Below, piece after piece: positions 1-9,175 of a stretch of DNA of 64,000 nucleotides (the first letter of the stretch is position 1; each line of letters opens with the position of its first letter). Made by a program: the position numbers and the translations under genes. The DNA comes from Nostoc foliaceum FACHB-393 (GTDB lineage: Bacteria > Cyanobacteriota > Cyanobacteriia > Cyanobacteriales > Nostocaceae): contig NZ_JACJTD010000024.1 in assembly GCF_014698505.1 (NCBI RefSeq), positions 1-64,000 on the forward strand. The letters are read 5' to 3'. The notes beneath the pieces are model-generated. The model was not told where the DNA came from. It saw nothing but the letters and a program-made list of their open reading frames with translations, and did not search any database.

Positions 1-146
1 TCAAATGCTTGACAGAAATCATCTACGTGGCAAAACAAAACATCTAAACTAAACATAGGACAGGTGCTGGATTTAACGCTATTTTCAGCTTACTACCTGT
101 CCTTTTCCTTATCCCGAACTCAGGTTAACTATAAATAGGTGAAAAA

Positions 147-470
147 ATGACCCAAAAAATCATTTACGGAACAGTTTCTGAAGACGGAACAAAACAAAGT
201 GGACAAGGGTTTGAAGTTCAATCAACGGATACAGGAACCTATGTAATTACTTTCCTAGAACCTTTTATTGAACCTCCCAGCATAGTAGCTACTTTGAAGG
301 ATTGGGGTGCTGATAATCAAATCATTGTTAAAGATATAACCCCAAGCAAGGCTCAAGTTAATATCTGGGATTTGGGAATTAAGCAACAATCAGGCGCAGG
401 TTCTCCAGAACTGGCAGTTACCAAAGAAAAGTCTGCTTTTAATTTTATTGCGATTGGTGAAGGTAGTTAA
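147..470 (+). CDS. Small conserved hypothetical protein
   Basis: A 107-residue protein that I do not recognise by name. It has no signal peptide or membrane segment. The middle (residues about 20-50) alternates hydrophobic and polar residues, with a GQGFEV...GTYVITF...PPSIVAT pattern that resembles the beta-rich repeat ends seen in some phage-tail and surface proteins; that resemblance is only suggestive. The ATG follows TAGGTGAAAAA, a modest ribosome site. It stands alone and converges with dxs across an 83-bp gap. An all-beta fold is inferred; function is unknown. Confidence 0.6.
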   Translation: MTQKIIYGTVSEDGTKQSGQGFEVQSTDTGTYVITFLEPFIEPPSIVATLKDWGADNQIIVKDITPSKAQVNIWDLGIKQQSGAGSPELAVTKEKSAFNFIAIGEGS

Positions 471-553
471 GTAAGAAAGTTTTCCTAAATTTGATGTAGC
501 GATCGCCCACATCTGAGTCACAAGTGTGGGCGATTCATTCTACAAAGAATTAA

Positions 554-2461
554 CTAAACAACAGCAGATACTTGCTGCTTAAAGAAAGCTTGCAAGACTC
601 TCTCTGCAATTTGATGGCTAGTTAAACCTAGTTCTGTTTTAGATTCATTGGGTTCAGCATGATCTACTAAGACATCTGGCACACCAAATCGTTTGACAGG
701 AACGAGAATATCTGCATCCATTAAGGCTTCAGCGATCGCAGAACCAAAGCCACCCATAATACAACCTTCTTCTAAGGTTATGACGCGGCCAATTTTCTTA
801 GCCAAAGGCAAAATCAACTCGGTATCCAAAGGCTTAACAAAACGGGCATTGATTACAGTTGCTTCAATGCCGTGTTCGCTGAGAATTTCAGCAGCTTGCA
901 TTCCTGGATAAACCATTGTGCCATAGGCGACGATTAACACGTCATCGCCTGTACGCAAAATTTCTCCTTTGCCGATTTCCAAAGGTTCCCAACCTTCTTC
1001 CATCAGGGGAACGCCATAGCCATTGCCACGAGGATAGCGCATAGCGATCGGGCCACTGGTATGGTTAACGCCAGTTACTACCATGCGTTGCAATTCTGCT
1101 TCGTCTTTAGGTGCCATTATTGCTATGTTGGGAATGCAACGCAGATAGGCAATGTCATACATGCCTTGGTGGGTGGGGCCATCAGATCCGACAATTCCTG
1201 CCCTATCTAAGCAGAAGAATACTGGCAGGTTTTGGATGCAGACATCGTGAATTATCTGGTCATAAGCCCGTTGCAGGAAGGTAGAATAAATGGCGGCAAC
1301 GGGGCGCATACCCTGAGTTGCAAGTCCTGCTGCTAGGGTGATAGCGTGTTGTTCAGCAATGCCAACGTCAACATATTGATTGGGCAGTTTGGCTTGAAGT
1401 TTATCTAAGCCTGTCCCCGTTGCCATAGCCGCAGTAATACCGACGATTTTCGGGTTTTGTTCGGCAAGTTTCACTAGAGTGTGAGAAAAGACTTTGGCAT
1501 AAGCCGGGGGTTTGGGTTTACTGGAAGGAATAGCTTTGCCAGTTGCGACGTTAAAGGGGCTTTGGGCGTGGTAGCCAACTTGATCTAATTCGGCAATTTC
1601 ATAGCCTTTACCTTTGACTGTTGCTACATGTACCAAAACTGGGCCTGTTATCTGATGTGCCTGTTGGAAGGTGGCAATCAATTCTTCGAGATTATGCCCA
1701 TCTACTGGCCCAATGTAGGTAAAGCCGAGTTCTTCAAAAACTGCACCTACCTTGGGAACAGCCAAACGTTTCATACCTTCTTTGATGCGTCCGAGTTCAG
1801 GAGACAAAGATTCACCCACGAAGGGAATTTGCTTAAATTGTTCCTCAAGATTATCTTTAATAAATTGCACCGGTTGGCTGAGGCGCATTTTGTTCAGATA
1901 GCGGGGAATCGCGCCGACGTTGCGAGATATAGACATGTCGTTGTCGTTGAGAACAACCAACAAGTTAGTTTTCGGCATGTGTCCGGCATGATTGATGGCT
2001 TCTAAAGCCATACCCCCAGTTAGCGCCCCATCCCCAATAACAGCAACGGCTTTAAATTTTTCACCTTTCAAGTCTCGTGCTAAAGCCATACCCAATGCTG
2101 CTGAAATACTTGTAGAAGCATGTCCAGCCCCAAAGTGATCAAACTTGTTTTCACAGAGTTTGAGATAACCTGCAACTCCGTCTTTTTGTCTGAGGGTGTG
2201 GAAGCGATCATAACGTCCGGTAAGGAGTTTGTGGGGATAAGCTTGGTGTCCTACATCCCAAATAACTTTATCCCGATCTAAGTCCAGTGTCTGGTAAAGT
2301 CCTAGTGTTAATTCGACAACACCCAACCCTGGCCCTAAGTGTCCACCATTAACTGCTACGGTTTGGAGATGCTTATCTCGAATCTGACGGGCAATCTGTT
2401 GCAGTTGGCGAACAGATAAACCGTGCAACTGATTAGGATGGGTGATTTCGCTCAGATGCAT
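554..2461 (-). CDS. dxs: 1-deoxy-D-xylulose-5-phosphate synthase
   Basis: Full-length DXS of 635 residues, the usual size. It condenses pyruvate with glyceraldehyde 3-phosphate to 1-deoxy-D-xylulose 5-phosphate, the first step of the plastid/bacterial MEP isoprenoid pathway that feeds carotenoids, the phytol chain and quinones. Visible landmarks: the N-terminal GGHLGPGLGVVELT segment, WDVGHQAYPHK, the thiamine-diphosphate/Mg site GDGALTGG...NDNDMSIS, and the transketolase pyrimidine domain with YSTFLQRAYDQ and DRAGIVGSDGPTHQG. The C-terminal domain ends with EEGCIMGGFGSA and HAEPNES. The gene is monocistronic with about 0.7 kb of AT-rich DNA upstream. Confidence 0.97.
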   Translation of the reverse strand: MHLSEITHPNQLHGLSVRQLQQIARQIRDKHLQTVAVNGGHLGPGLGVVELTLGLYQTLDLDRDKVIWDVGHQAYPHKLLTGRYDRFHTLRQKDGVAGYLKLCENKFDHFGAGHASTSISAALGMALARDLKGEKFKAVAVIGDGALTGGMALEAINHAGHMPKTNLLVVLNDNDMSISRNVGAIPRYLNKMRLSQPVQFIKDNLEEQFKQIPFVGESLSPELGRIKEGMKRLAVPKVGAVFEELGFTYIGPVDGHNLEELIATFQQAHQITGPVLVHVATVKGKGYEIAELDQVGYHAQSPFNVATGKAIPSSKPKPPAYAKVFSHTLVKLAEQNPKIVGITAAMATGTGLDKLQAKLPNQYVDVGIAEQHAITLAAGLATQGMRPVAAIYSTFLQRAYDQIIHDVCIQNLPVFFCLDRAGIVGSDGPTHQGMYDIAYLRCIPNIAIMAPKDEAELQRMVVTGVNHTSGPIAMRYPRGNGYGVPLMEEGWEPLEIGKGEILRTGDDVLIVAYGTMVYPGMQAAEILSEHGIEATVINARFVKPLDTELILPLAKKIGRVITLEEGCIMGGFGSAIAEALMDADILVPVKRFGVPDVLVDHAEPNESKTELGLTSHQIAERVLQAFFKQQVSAVV

Positions 2462-3115
2462 ATTATAGGGTTTTCCTCTCTAATTTCAGGTTTTCGGTAT
2501 TTTGATTTTCCCACGGTCGGGTTGTTCACATAATCAGACTCTTACATTGTTACTAAGTTGTAGCGGAAAGTATAACTTCGTAATTGATAATCATGAAAAA
2601 TTTGTTACCCATTAACAATTCGCCAAAGCTAAGTTCTAATCAGCTAAAGCAATAACAGATTTGTCAATAAGTAATACTACTTAAAAATGCTCAACGACCC
2701 GTATAAAAATTAAGATATCTGAAGCAGCTTGCGGAAATTTCTTAAGTAGATCACTTACTTTTACCATTTCAAGCTACTACGAAAGAAAGCTAAATATCTC
2801 ATTTTAACTATATGTTCAGCATATTTTCTGGCAAATATTTAGCAATTATTTCTTCTCTTATTAGTTAATAGCAGCTAATTTTTTCGGCGATCGCCAGTTC
2901 ATCTGGGTACAAAAAATATGTATGTAAAAATACCCAATTTTTTTAGCTAAACTCAGTATTTTTTTTGTAAAATAATCTTTCTAAATTAATTATAAAATTT
3001 TGTCTTACTTCTTACATAACTAGCAAATAACATGATTGCAAGGATTATAGCACAGAGTGGGTAAATTAATCTGTGCAATAAATTTAGACTATCCTAAATT
3101 GTTTGTAAATAACAA
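2462..3115. other. AT-rich intergenic region upstream of dxs
   Basis: About 650 bases with no credible coding frame. The part adjacent to dxs should carry the dxs promoter, but I could not single out a convincing -35/-10 pair. One GGCGATCGCC HIP1 octamer lies near 2885. No RNA gene or repeat was recognised. Confidence 0.5.
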
Positions 3116-3146
3116 GATTCCCGACTGATTAGAAAAGTCGGGAATC
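3116..3146 (-). terminator. Hairpin downstream of the exported helical protein gene
   Basis: Perfect 11-bp inverted repeat GATTCCCGACT/AGTCGGGAATC around a 9-base loop, 36 bp past the stop codon of the minus-strand gene at 3183-3644. There is no long U-tract, only TTGTTATTT, so termination is probable but not certain. Confidence 0.6.
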
Positions 3147-3182
3147 TAAGCCTTTCTATTTGAACAAAATCAAATAGGATTG

Positions 3183-3644
3183 CTATTTACCAAAAGCATC
3201 CTTGATATTATCAACAGTGCGCTCAACAACATTCTTTGTGTTGTCTACTGCTTCTTTAGTGCGAGCCGAATCTTCGTCTGCTCTTCTCTGAATTGTAGCC
3301 GCATCTCTCTTTGCTTTGCGTTCAGCAAAACTACCATTGTCTGTTGCTTGATCAACTTTACTGGCGTTACTTTTGGCAGCTTCCTTAACTTTATCTTTTG
3401 TATCTTCGATGAAATTTTTAGCTCGTCCAGCATCTTTACTGGTTTTTTCTTGAACTTTATCACCTACATCTGACGATGCAATCAAGGTTGTAGTAGGAGC
3501 AGCCATTGCTGAAGTGTTCGATAAAAATGCACCTTGCCAAACGAAAGCGATCGCTAACATACAAAACAGCGTTGTAGCCATCCAGCGTTTTACTGTAGAA
3601 AGCTGTTTTGTAACATAATTCAATTTCATAGAATACAATCTCAT
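3183..3644 (-). CDS. Exported charged helical protein (LEA-like)
   Basis: Up to 153 residues. A basic N-terminus is followed by a hydrophobic signal segment (ATTLFCMLAIAFVWQGAF, residues about 24-41) and a likely cleavage site near AMAA. The mature part is almost entirely charged amphipathic helix rich in Lys, Asp, Glu and Ala (KVQEKTSKDAGRAKNFIEDT, KVKEAAKSN, VDNIKDAF). The pattern resembles LEA-like or apolipoprotein-like stress proteins; this is a compositional analogy, not a family assignment. A second in-frame ATG at 3629 is an equally plausible start because neither has a strong ribosome site. A palindromic AGTATACT lies just upstream. Confidence 0.65.
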   Translation of the reverse strand: MRLYSMKLNYVTKQLSTVKRWMATTLFCMLAIAFVWQGAFLSNTSAMAAPTTTLIASSDVGDKVQEKTSKDAGRAKNFIEDTKDKVKEAAKSNASKVDQATDNGSFAERKAKRDAATIQRRADEDSARTKEAVDNTKNVVERTVDNIKDAFGK

Positions 3645-3818
3645 GTGACTTAGTATACTATTTCTACTTCATTTAGCTTATAAGCCATATCGATCTCTAG
3701 ATAGAAGTTCTTGCGTCATTAGTTATTTAATGAATTCACTATTTTGATAGATTGAATTTTGAATAAAGATTTTTTTACTGGTAATTAAGCAGCGAATTAA
3801 ACAGTTCAGAGATTTTAG

Positions 3819-3859
3819 GCATAGGCGTAGACGCGTAGCGGCTTGTCGTTAGACATCGC
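3819..3859. repeat. Short palindromic Nostoc-type repeat
   Basis: GC-rich stretch starting GCATAGGCGTAGACGCG and ending TTAGACATCGC. Its ends resemble the copies at 4061-4089 and 18941-18973, which share GCGATG(T/C)CTACG...GCCTACGC in one orientation or the other. It lies between genes, next to two HIP1 octamers. Confidence 0.55.
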
Positions 3860-3920
3860 ACCTAGAGAAAAGTTAGCGATCGCTTTTCAGTTAATTAACT
3901 TGCGATCGCTTAAGAAAGCA

Positions 3921-4330
3921 TCACGCTGACATCAATTGCTGGAGGCGCTGTGGTTCCTCTCTTAGCCAATCTGGATTTTGGGCAGTGCTGTCAAAGATTG
4001 ATGAGGTTTTGAAAGGCTCAAACTCGCCGCGTGATGACGCTTCTGTCGTTTTTGCTAAGAGCGATGTCTACGACGGGCTTCGCCTACGCACCTGCTCGTC
4101 GTTCATTGGCTGGAACGTCCGCACTGCTTCAAAAGCTTGGTCTAGAATCTCCATGCTGTCAATTCCGGTAATCACAACCGATGTCGGCAGATTCAAAGCA
4201 TAGTGTAAACATTCAATTGGTGTTACAGTATTTGAGCGTAAAAGAATACTGTTTGCCAAGCTTTTCATCCCCAAAATGCCGATGGCAATTTGGGATGTTT
4301 GAGGTAAAGAATTGAGGGCACAGCATTGCT
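3921..4330 (-). pseudogene. Aldo/keto reductase remnant (C-terminal part)
   Basis: Read on the minus strand, residues such as IAIGILGMKSLAN, CLHYALNLPTSVVITGIDS and LDQAFEAVRTFQPM match the C-terminal part of cyanobacterial aldo/keto reductases. The frame then runs into a short inserted repeat (about 4061-4100) that adds RRRSPS and a stop. The original ending, LLAKTTEASSRGEFEPFK...NPDWLREEPQRLQQLM, continues on the other side in a different frame and stops at 3921. The N-terminal two thirds is missing; a GGGCACAGC hairpin sits at the broken 5' edge. The gene is therefore both truncated and interrupted by repeat elements. Confidence 0.8.
4061..4089. repeat. Short repeat inserted in aldo/keto reductase remnant
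   Basis: GCGATGTCTACGACGGGC followed by TTCGCCTACGC: a copy of the small palindromic element common in Nostoc-type genomes. It interrupts the aldo/keto reductase frame, and a further ACCTGCTCGTCG lies downstream. Confidence 0.7.
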
Positions 4331-4336
4331 GTGCCC
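4316..4336. repeat. GGGCACARC-type hairpin
   Basis: GGGCACAGC-ATT-GCTGTGCCC forms a perfect 9-bp stem with a 3-base loop. The same design (GGGCACAAC-ATT-GTTGTGCCC) is the core of the element at 4799-4898, so the two are copies of one repeat family. It marks the broken 5' boundary of the aldo/keto reductase remnant. Confidence 0.7.
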
Positions 4337-4386
4337 CGTAACATATTTGGTTCAAAAAAATGAAACCTGTTGTAAAACATTAACAA

Positions 4387-4692
4387 TTATTTGCCACTAT
4401 AGAAAAAGGCAATTTCTTTCTCTTTTAAGGGTGCGAAACCAGCATCTACAAGTAATTGGTCGAGTTCTGCTTGAGGAATATGTTTTGCGCCAATTCGCAC
4501 AATGCGCGATCGCATCGTATTAGATACGCCACTGCGCTGTCTATTGCCTTCTAGGGCCATAACTTTACCATAAAGTTCTAGCTTGGCAGGTGGAATGGGA
4601 GAACCATCAAAATCAATTCCCTGTGCGATCGCTTCATCAATAGCATCAGCACCTGTGGTGGTTTGGTTTCCTGGGTTAGTTTCGGTAGGCAT
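4387..4692 (-). CDS. Small conserved cyanobacterial hypothetical protein
   Basis: 101 residues, soluble, no signal peptide. The first 15 residues are a polar Thr/Asn-rich leader. After that come DAIDEAIAQGIDFDGSPIPPAKLELY and an R-rich helix (NTMRSRIVRIGAKHIP) ending in FAPLKEKEIAFFYSGK. I recognise no catalytic motif. Its regular codon use and HIP1 octamers inside the frame suggest a real gene. It is monocistronic and lies between the aldo/keto reductase remnant and a MITE-like element. Confidence 0.6.
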   Translation of the reverse strand: MPTETNPGNQTTTGADAIDEAIAQGIDFDGSPIPPAKLELYGKVMALEGNRQRSGVSNTMRSRIVRIGAKHIPQAELDQLLVDAGFAPLKEKEIAFFYSGK

Positions 4693-4798
4693 AGTAATTT
4701 ACTCTTGTTCGCTATGGGTAGATTTTACCAGCCTTGCTGATACCAAACTTGCTTACTAGCTTTTTTGCTGCCGAAGATTATTTGCAATTCTTTAGGTG

Positions 4799-4898
4799 AT
4801 ACCAATTTGAAAAAAGAATGCGACAGATGGGTAAGGGCACAACATTGTTGTGCCCTTACGAATAATTGATGTGTCGTAAACATTATTTGAATTGGTAT
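4799..4898. repeat. MITE-like element with nested hairpin
   Basis: Outer inverted repeat ATACCAATTTGAA / TTGAATTGGTAT bounds about 100 bp. Inside is a perfect 13-bp stem (4831-4859), GTAAGGGCACAAC-ATT-GTTGTGCCCTTAC. An intermediate arm pair, GCGACA and TGTCGT-like, can also pair. It has no coding capacity, so if mobile it would depend on a transposase elsewhere. Confidence 0.65.
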
Positions 4899-4943
4899 GA
4901 GAAATTTATCTTGATTAACTCTGTCTAATGATCTGAATCAAAA

Positions 4944-5031
4944 AACCTCTCCCTGATTTTACTACGCAAAACCGTCCCTCTCCGAGTCGGAGAGGGACAG
5001 ACTTGAACTGAAGTTCAAGCAGGGAGAGGTT
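4944..5031. repeat. Second MITE-like element
   Basis: Terminal inverted repeat AACCTCTCCCTG / CAGGGAGAGGTT encloses two internal hairpins: GTCCCTCTCC-GAGTC-GGAGAGGGAC and ACTTGAACTGAAGTTCAAG. This cloverleaf-like, non-coding architecture is typical of cyanobacterial miniature elements. Confidence 0.65.
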
Positions 5032-5049
5032 CGTCGAACTCACGCTAGA

Positions 5050-5304
5050 CTAATCACGAACTTGTCGCGTCACCAAACCACCAACAAACGCCCCTAAAAC
5101 TGTTCCTGTCCATAGTCCTGTTGTGCTACCTTGCCATATTGCTCCTGGTGTCATCCAAGCATTGCACATCTCTTTTAAACCCCAAGGTTGATTTTGACAC
5201 TTTTGGCTATGCAACATTATGGTGATTTGCCCACTGGTGTAAGCACCAAAAAAACCTGACGATAGCGCCAAAAAAGTGCAAATTAAAATTCTGTTTTTAG
5301 TCAT
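5050..5304 (-). CDS. Small two-span membrane protein
   Basis: 84 residues. The first hydrophobic segment is ILICTFLALSSGFFGAYTSG (residues about 5-24) and the second is GLWTGTVLGAFVGGLV (residues about 63-78). Between them is a loop with two cysteines (SQKCQNQPWGLKEMCNAW) that could form a disulphide outside the cytoplasm. No family is recognised. It lies 28 bp downstream of the ppc stop codon... on the same strand, so co-transcription with ppc by read-through is possible. Confidence 0.55.
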   Translation of the reverse strand: MTKNRILICTFLALSSGFFGAYTSGQITIMLHSQKCQNQPWGLKEMCNAWMTPGAIWQGSTTGLWTGTVLGAFVGGLVTRQVRD

Positions 5305-5332
5305 TAGTCAAAAACCAATGCCCCATTCTCAA

Positions 5333-8300
5333 TCAACCTGTATTTCTCATCCCAGCTGCAATACCATTAATAGTTAATAATGCCCCTCGTAATAACTCGC
5401 CTTTGCTGTAACGAGAGTGGATGACTCCAGAAGTAGCATTAGTATTTAGGGACTGCCGTAGGCGCTTAAGTAGTGAAACTTGGATAAATCCCAAGGGTAC
5501 AATTGTGCCATTGCGTAACTGCACAGATCGTTGCAATACAGGATCACCATCTAACAATTGATTGTGATCGGTGATTTTTAATACCAAATCTCTCGTGAGA
5601 TAGAACTCGCTAGCAATTTGGTCAAAAACCTTGGCAAAACGAAGTTGATCTTCTGGTTTTGATAATTCCTGGACGTAGTGATGTGCCATTTGCATATCTA
5701 CTTTTGCCAAGGTCATTTCGGCTTTAGAAATCACCATCTTGAAAAAGGGCCACTTAACGTAAAAGTAGCGTAGCAATTTCAAGTGTTCTTCTGGTTCTGC
5801 GTTCAAGAATTCTTGTAAAGCTGTGCCAACGCCATACCAGGAAGGAAGCAAAAAGCGGGTTTGCGTCCAGCTAAATACCCAAGGAATAGCTCGCAAACTG
5901 CTTAAATCTTTCTTACCAGATGGACGGCGGGCTGGACGGGAGCTGATTTGCAGTTGGCTAATTTCTTCAATTGGAGTTACTTGGTGGAAGAAGTCAACAA
6001 AATCAGGCTGTTCGTAGATTAAAGCACGATAATGTTGACGCGATCGCGCTGCCAATTCTTCCATAATCTCATTCCAGGGTTCAATATCATCAAACCCTGT
6101 CCGCAGCAGACTAGCTTGAATCACAGCAGTGGTGATGGTTTCCATGTGGTACAAAGCCAAGTCCAACAAGGAATATTTGGAAGCTAAAACTTCCCCTTGT
6201 TCGGTAATCTTGATTCGCCCATTAATACTATGACCCGGTTGAGCCAAAATCGCTTCGTAAGCAGGGCCGCCACCCCGCCCTACAGAACCGCCGCGTCCGT
6301 GGAAAATCCGCAAATTTAAATCATAGTTTTCGGCGATTTGTTGCAGTGATTTTTGGGCTTTATGAATTTCCCAGTTGCTGCTTAAAAAACCAGAGTCTTT
6401 GTTGCTGTCAGAATACCCCAGCATAACTTCTTGCAAGTTAGGGGTAAGGGGGGAGGAGGAAGCAGGGGAAGATGAATTTTCATCCACAACAGTCTCTGCT
6501 TTTGTTTGTTCGTAGCCGCCGGCTAACAAAGCGCGATATAACGGGAGTTCAAACAGTTTCCGCATGACGCTTCTGGAGCGTTGTAAATCTTCTACTGTTT
6601 CAAATAGGGGGACAACTTGAATAGTTCCGACAGCAATGGCGGGGTCAAAAAGTCTGGCTTCTTTGGCTAACAGCAGTACTTCTAGCACGTCGCTCACATC
6701 GCGGCACATGCTGATAATGTAAGTTTGGCAGATATTAAGACCAAATTCTTGTTGCAGCGATCGCACAACGCGAAAGGTTTCAATTACATCGTTAGTTTTT
6801 TCCGAAAATGGCAATTCTGCTGGAATTAATGGCCGGCGGGTTTGCAGTTCTCCTGTGAGCCAAGCGACTCTTTGCTCCTCGGATAGTTCGTTGTAAGGTT
6901 GAGGTAATATTTGCAGGTATTGCAGTATTTCATTCAGCGCATCGGCGTGACGGGATGATTCTTGGCGAATATCTAGCTGTGTCAAGTTAAAACCAAAAAT
7001 TTCTACCTGACAGATCAGATTTTCTAATTCTCGACAACTTAAACCTGTTTCTGTTAAGTTGCGCTGAATCATCCGCAGTTCTGCTAAAAAATCGGCTCCC
7101 GAACGATACAGGGGACTATCTTGATTTTTTGGCGTTTCCCGATTGTACAAAGCTAGATTGCGATCACGAGTATTTTCTAGGCGTTTCAGCACATAAGCCA
7201 GTTTGAGCCGATATGGTTCTTGTCGATAACGCAGCGCCAGTGCATCGTATACCTCACTCAACTGGGACTGATCCAATTCTAGAGATTCCAGCAAATCTGG
7301 TAAGACATCACTCCAATGCATCGACACACTTAATAATTCAATCAGATTTTTCACTGACTGAATATATCTCCCCAGCACCATTTTGCGCTGATAGCAAGCT
7401 GTTTGCCAGGTGATTTCTGGTGTGACTGATGGGTTCCCATCCCTGTCTGAACCTACCCAGGAACCGAAAGAGCAAAAGTTTTTACTCGGTGGTTCTAGCC
7501 AAGGAAAGGTGTTGGACAGGGTGTGTTTGAAACGTTTATAAAGTTGAGGAATGCCATCAAATAAAACTTCTTGGAAGTAGTGGAGCGCATAATCTACTTC
7601 ATCTAGCACTGTAGGTTTGAACTGGTGAAGTTCATCTGTACGCCACCACAGGCGAATTTCTTCAAGCAATTGTTCGCGGACATCTGCTGCTTCCCAAGCA
7701 TATCCCCCGGTTGTAGCACCAAAATGGTTTTCTAAGGTATCCAGTTTTTGCAATAGTTGTACCACCTGTCGCTGCTTATCCCGGATGGTATGACGAACAA
7801 TTTCTGTCGGGTGCGCTGTGAAAACTAAACGCACATCCAGATGTGCAATTAAACGTTGAATTTGCTGGGGTGGGACATTCTGTTTGAATAAATAGGGAAA
7901 TAAGGCAGCGAAAGTTCCTTTTGGTTTGACTTGAGCTTTTTCTAGATAATTCTTTCTCAGCAAGTCTGCTGCTATTCCCCTGCTAACAGGCGCGTCATCT
8001 TCTCTTTGATTGGACGAATAATTGACATTGGAAGCTGTTTCTGGGTCTATTGCCTCTGTTTCTGCCTCATAGCGACTCAATTGCTGCCGTTGTTCGTATT
8101 CCTGCTCTATGATGTTAATCAACTGAAAATACAGAGCGAAAGCACGAGCCGCGCGAATTGCTTCGTTGATATTTAGTTGTTCAATCAATTTTACGGCTGA
8201 GGATGCTTGGTCATTTGTTGCTTGTCCTTCTGGTGAACACAAATCGCGCAACTGCCGCAACAAGTCTACCATGTTTTGACCGCATTCTTGCCGGAGAACT

Positions 8301-8404
8301 GACTCCCACAATTCTTCCACTACCTGGAGACGATGACGCAAAAATAATTCCGACACCGGGTATATATCCGCAGTTTGAGACGAAGAGTATAAAAGGGAAC
8401 CCAT
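5333..8404 (-). CDS. ppc: Phosphoenolpyruvate carboxylase
   Basis: 1023 residues, the length expected for the cyanobacterial enzyme. It carboxylates phosphoenolpyruvate with bicarbonate to oxaloacetate, replenishing the TCA cycle and supplying aspartate and the nitrogen-assimilation skeletons. The catalytic histidine lies in FTAHPTEIVRHTI. The PEP/Mg region reads GYSDSNKDSGFLSSNWEIHK, followed by the flexible glycine loop FHGRGGSVGRGGGP. The extreme C-terminus GMRNTG is the conserved ending of the family and closes the active site. An insert near residues 110-145 (acidic, Ser/Asn-rich) is variable among cyanobacteria. The next gene on the same strand is the small membrane protein at 5050. Confidence 0.97.
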   Translation of the reverse strand: MGSLLYSSSQTADIYPVSELFLRHRLQVVEELWESVLRQECGQNMVDLLRQLRDLCSPEGQATNDQASSAVKLIEQLNINEAIRAARAFALYFQLINIIEQEYEQRQQLSRYEAETEAIDPETASNVNYSSNQREDDAPVSRGIAADLLRKNYLEKAQVKPKGTFAALFPYLFKQNVPPQQIQRLIAHLDVRLVFTAHPTEIVRHTIRDKQRQVVQLLQKLDTLENHFGATTGGYAWEAADVREQLLEEIRLWWRTDELHQFKPTVLDEVDYALHYFQEVLFDGIPQLYKRFKHTLSNTFPWLEPPSKNFCSFGSWVGSDRDGNPSVTPEITWQTACYQRKMVLGRYIQSVKNLIELLSVSMHWSDVLPDLLESLELDQSQLSEVYDALALRYRQEPYRLKLAYVLKRLENTRDRNLALYNRETPKNQDSPLYRSGADFLAELRMIQRNLTETGLSCRELENLICQVEIFGFNLTQLDIRQESSRHADALNEILQYLQILPQPYNELSEEQRVAWLTGELQTRRPLIPAELPFSEKTNDVIETFRVVRSLQQEFGLNICQTYIISMCRDVSDVLEVLLLAKEARLFDPAIAVGTIQVVPLFETVEDLQRSRSVMRKLFELPLYRALLAGGYEQTKAETVVDENSSSPASSSPLTPNLQEVMLGYSDSNKDSGFLSSNWEIHKAQKSLQQIAENYDLNLRIFHGRGGSVGRGGGPAYEAILAQPGHSINGRIKITEQGEVLASKYSLLDLALYHMETITTAVIQASLLRTGFDDIEPWNEIMEELAARSRQHYRALIYEQPDFVDFFHQVTPIEEISQLQISSRPARRPSGKKDLSSLRAIPWVFSWTQTRFLLPSWYGVGTALQEFLNAEPEEHLKLLRYFYVKWPFFKMVISKAEMTLAKVDMQMAHHYVQELSKPEDQLRFAKVFDQIASEFYLTRDLVLKITDHNQLLDGDPVLQRSVQLRNGTIVPLGFIQVSLLKRLRQSLNTNATSGVIHSRYSKGELLRGALLTINGIAAGMRNTG

Positions 8405-8506
8405 ATTCTCTATTGTTGTAAAGCTAATTACTGTTTACGCTTCTAGGATTTCTACTGAATGCTCACCGAGTTGTTCCTGAGCAAATAATTATTTGCTGTA
8501 TATTTT

Positions 8507-8743
8507 CTAAGTTTGATTAGTTTCGTGATCCTCTGGGAAGTCGAGAATCGGTAGGCGATCGCCTCGAAATAATTCTTCACTGGCTTCCCCTATAGCTTCT
8601 AGTGCTCTTACTGTGGTTTTTCCTGTAATGAGCAGCAGTAATATAGACGCTGTACCTATTTGTAAAAGGAAAGATTGGGGAATGCTAAACAAATCCAGAT
8701 TGGATGCGGGGTTAGTTGAAGGTTCTTGGTTGGCAGGAGGCAT
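8507..8743 (-). CDS. Small single-span membrane protein upstream of ppc
   Basis: 78 residues. A polar N-terminus leads into one hydrophobic stretch (FLLQIGTASILLLLITGK, residues about 25-42) and then an acidic soluble tail with RALEAIGEASEELFRGDRLP. This layout, a short membrane anchor plus a cytosolic acidic helix, occurs in many unnamed cyanobacterial proteins. It lies about 100 bp upstream of ppc on the same strand, so the two could share a transcript. No function can be assigned. Confidence 0.6.
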   Translation of the reverse strand: MPPANQEPSTNPASNLDLFSIPQSFLLQIGTASILLLLITGKTTVRALEAIGEASEELFRGDRLPILDFPEDHETNQT

Positions 8744-9175
8744 TGCTAATTCTTGGTTATGGGAATTAAGAGTAGAGACGCGATTAATCGCGTCTGTACA
8801 GGAGTTAAGATAACTCCAACAATAAAGGGATGGAGTTTTAATGAGATAAGCTTGTTGTTTGTTTCGCCCATTAGGGCCGTTCGCTTAGTGGGACGCGAGT
8901 CCGGCTTTAAACGACAAGTCATCAGCCAGTCATATAGAATTATTCTGACTCCTGGCTCCTAACTTCTAATTTATGACTCCCTATTAGTAAAATAAACGCA
9001 AAACTCAACATTAGTCAGACTTGCAACCTGTACAAGACTATCTTGGCCGATTTTGTGAGCTACGAAGGTAACAAAATTGTTAAAAAAAACCGTCAGAGTG
9101 TGATAGACCTATGGTTCTAGTTTACAAGTGCAGGCACTATCCCCCAACAATCGCTTCCTGTAAAGTTAACTTCCC
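8744..9175. other. Intergenic region with perfect palindrome
   Basis: Divergent spacer between the small membrane protein gene (minus) and the DUF1574 gene (plus). It contains the perfect 20-base palindrome AGACGCGATTAATCGCGTCT at 8776-8795, a widespread Nostocales repeat. A GC-richer stretch near 8868-8925 also looks repeat-derived. No coding frame is credible. Confidence 0.5.
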
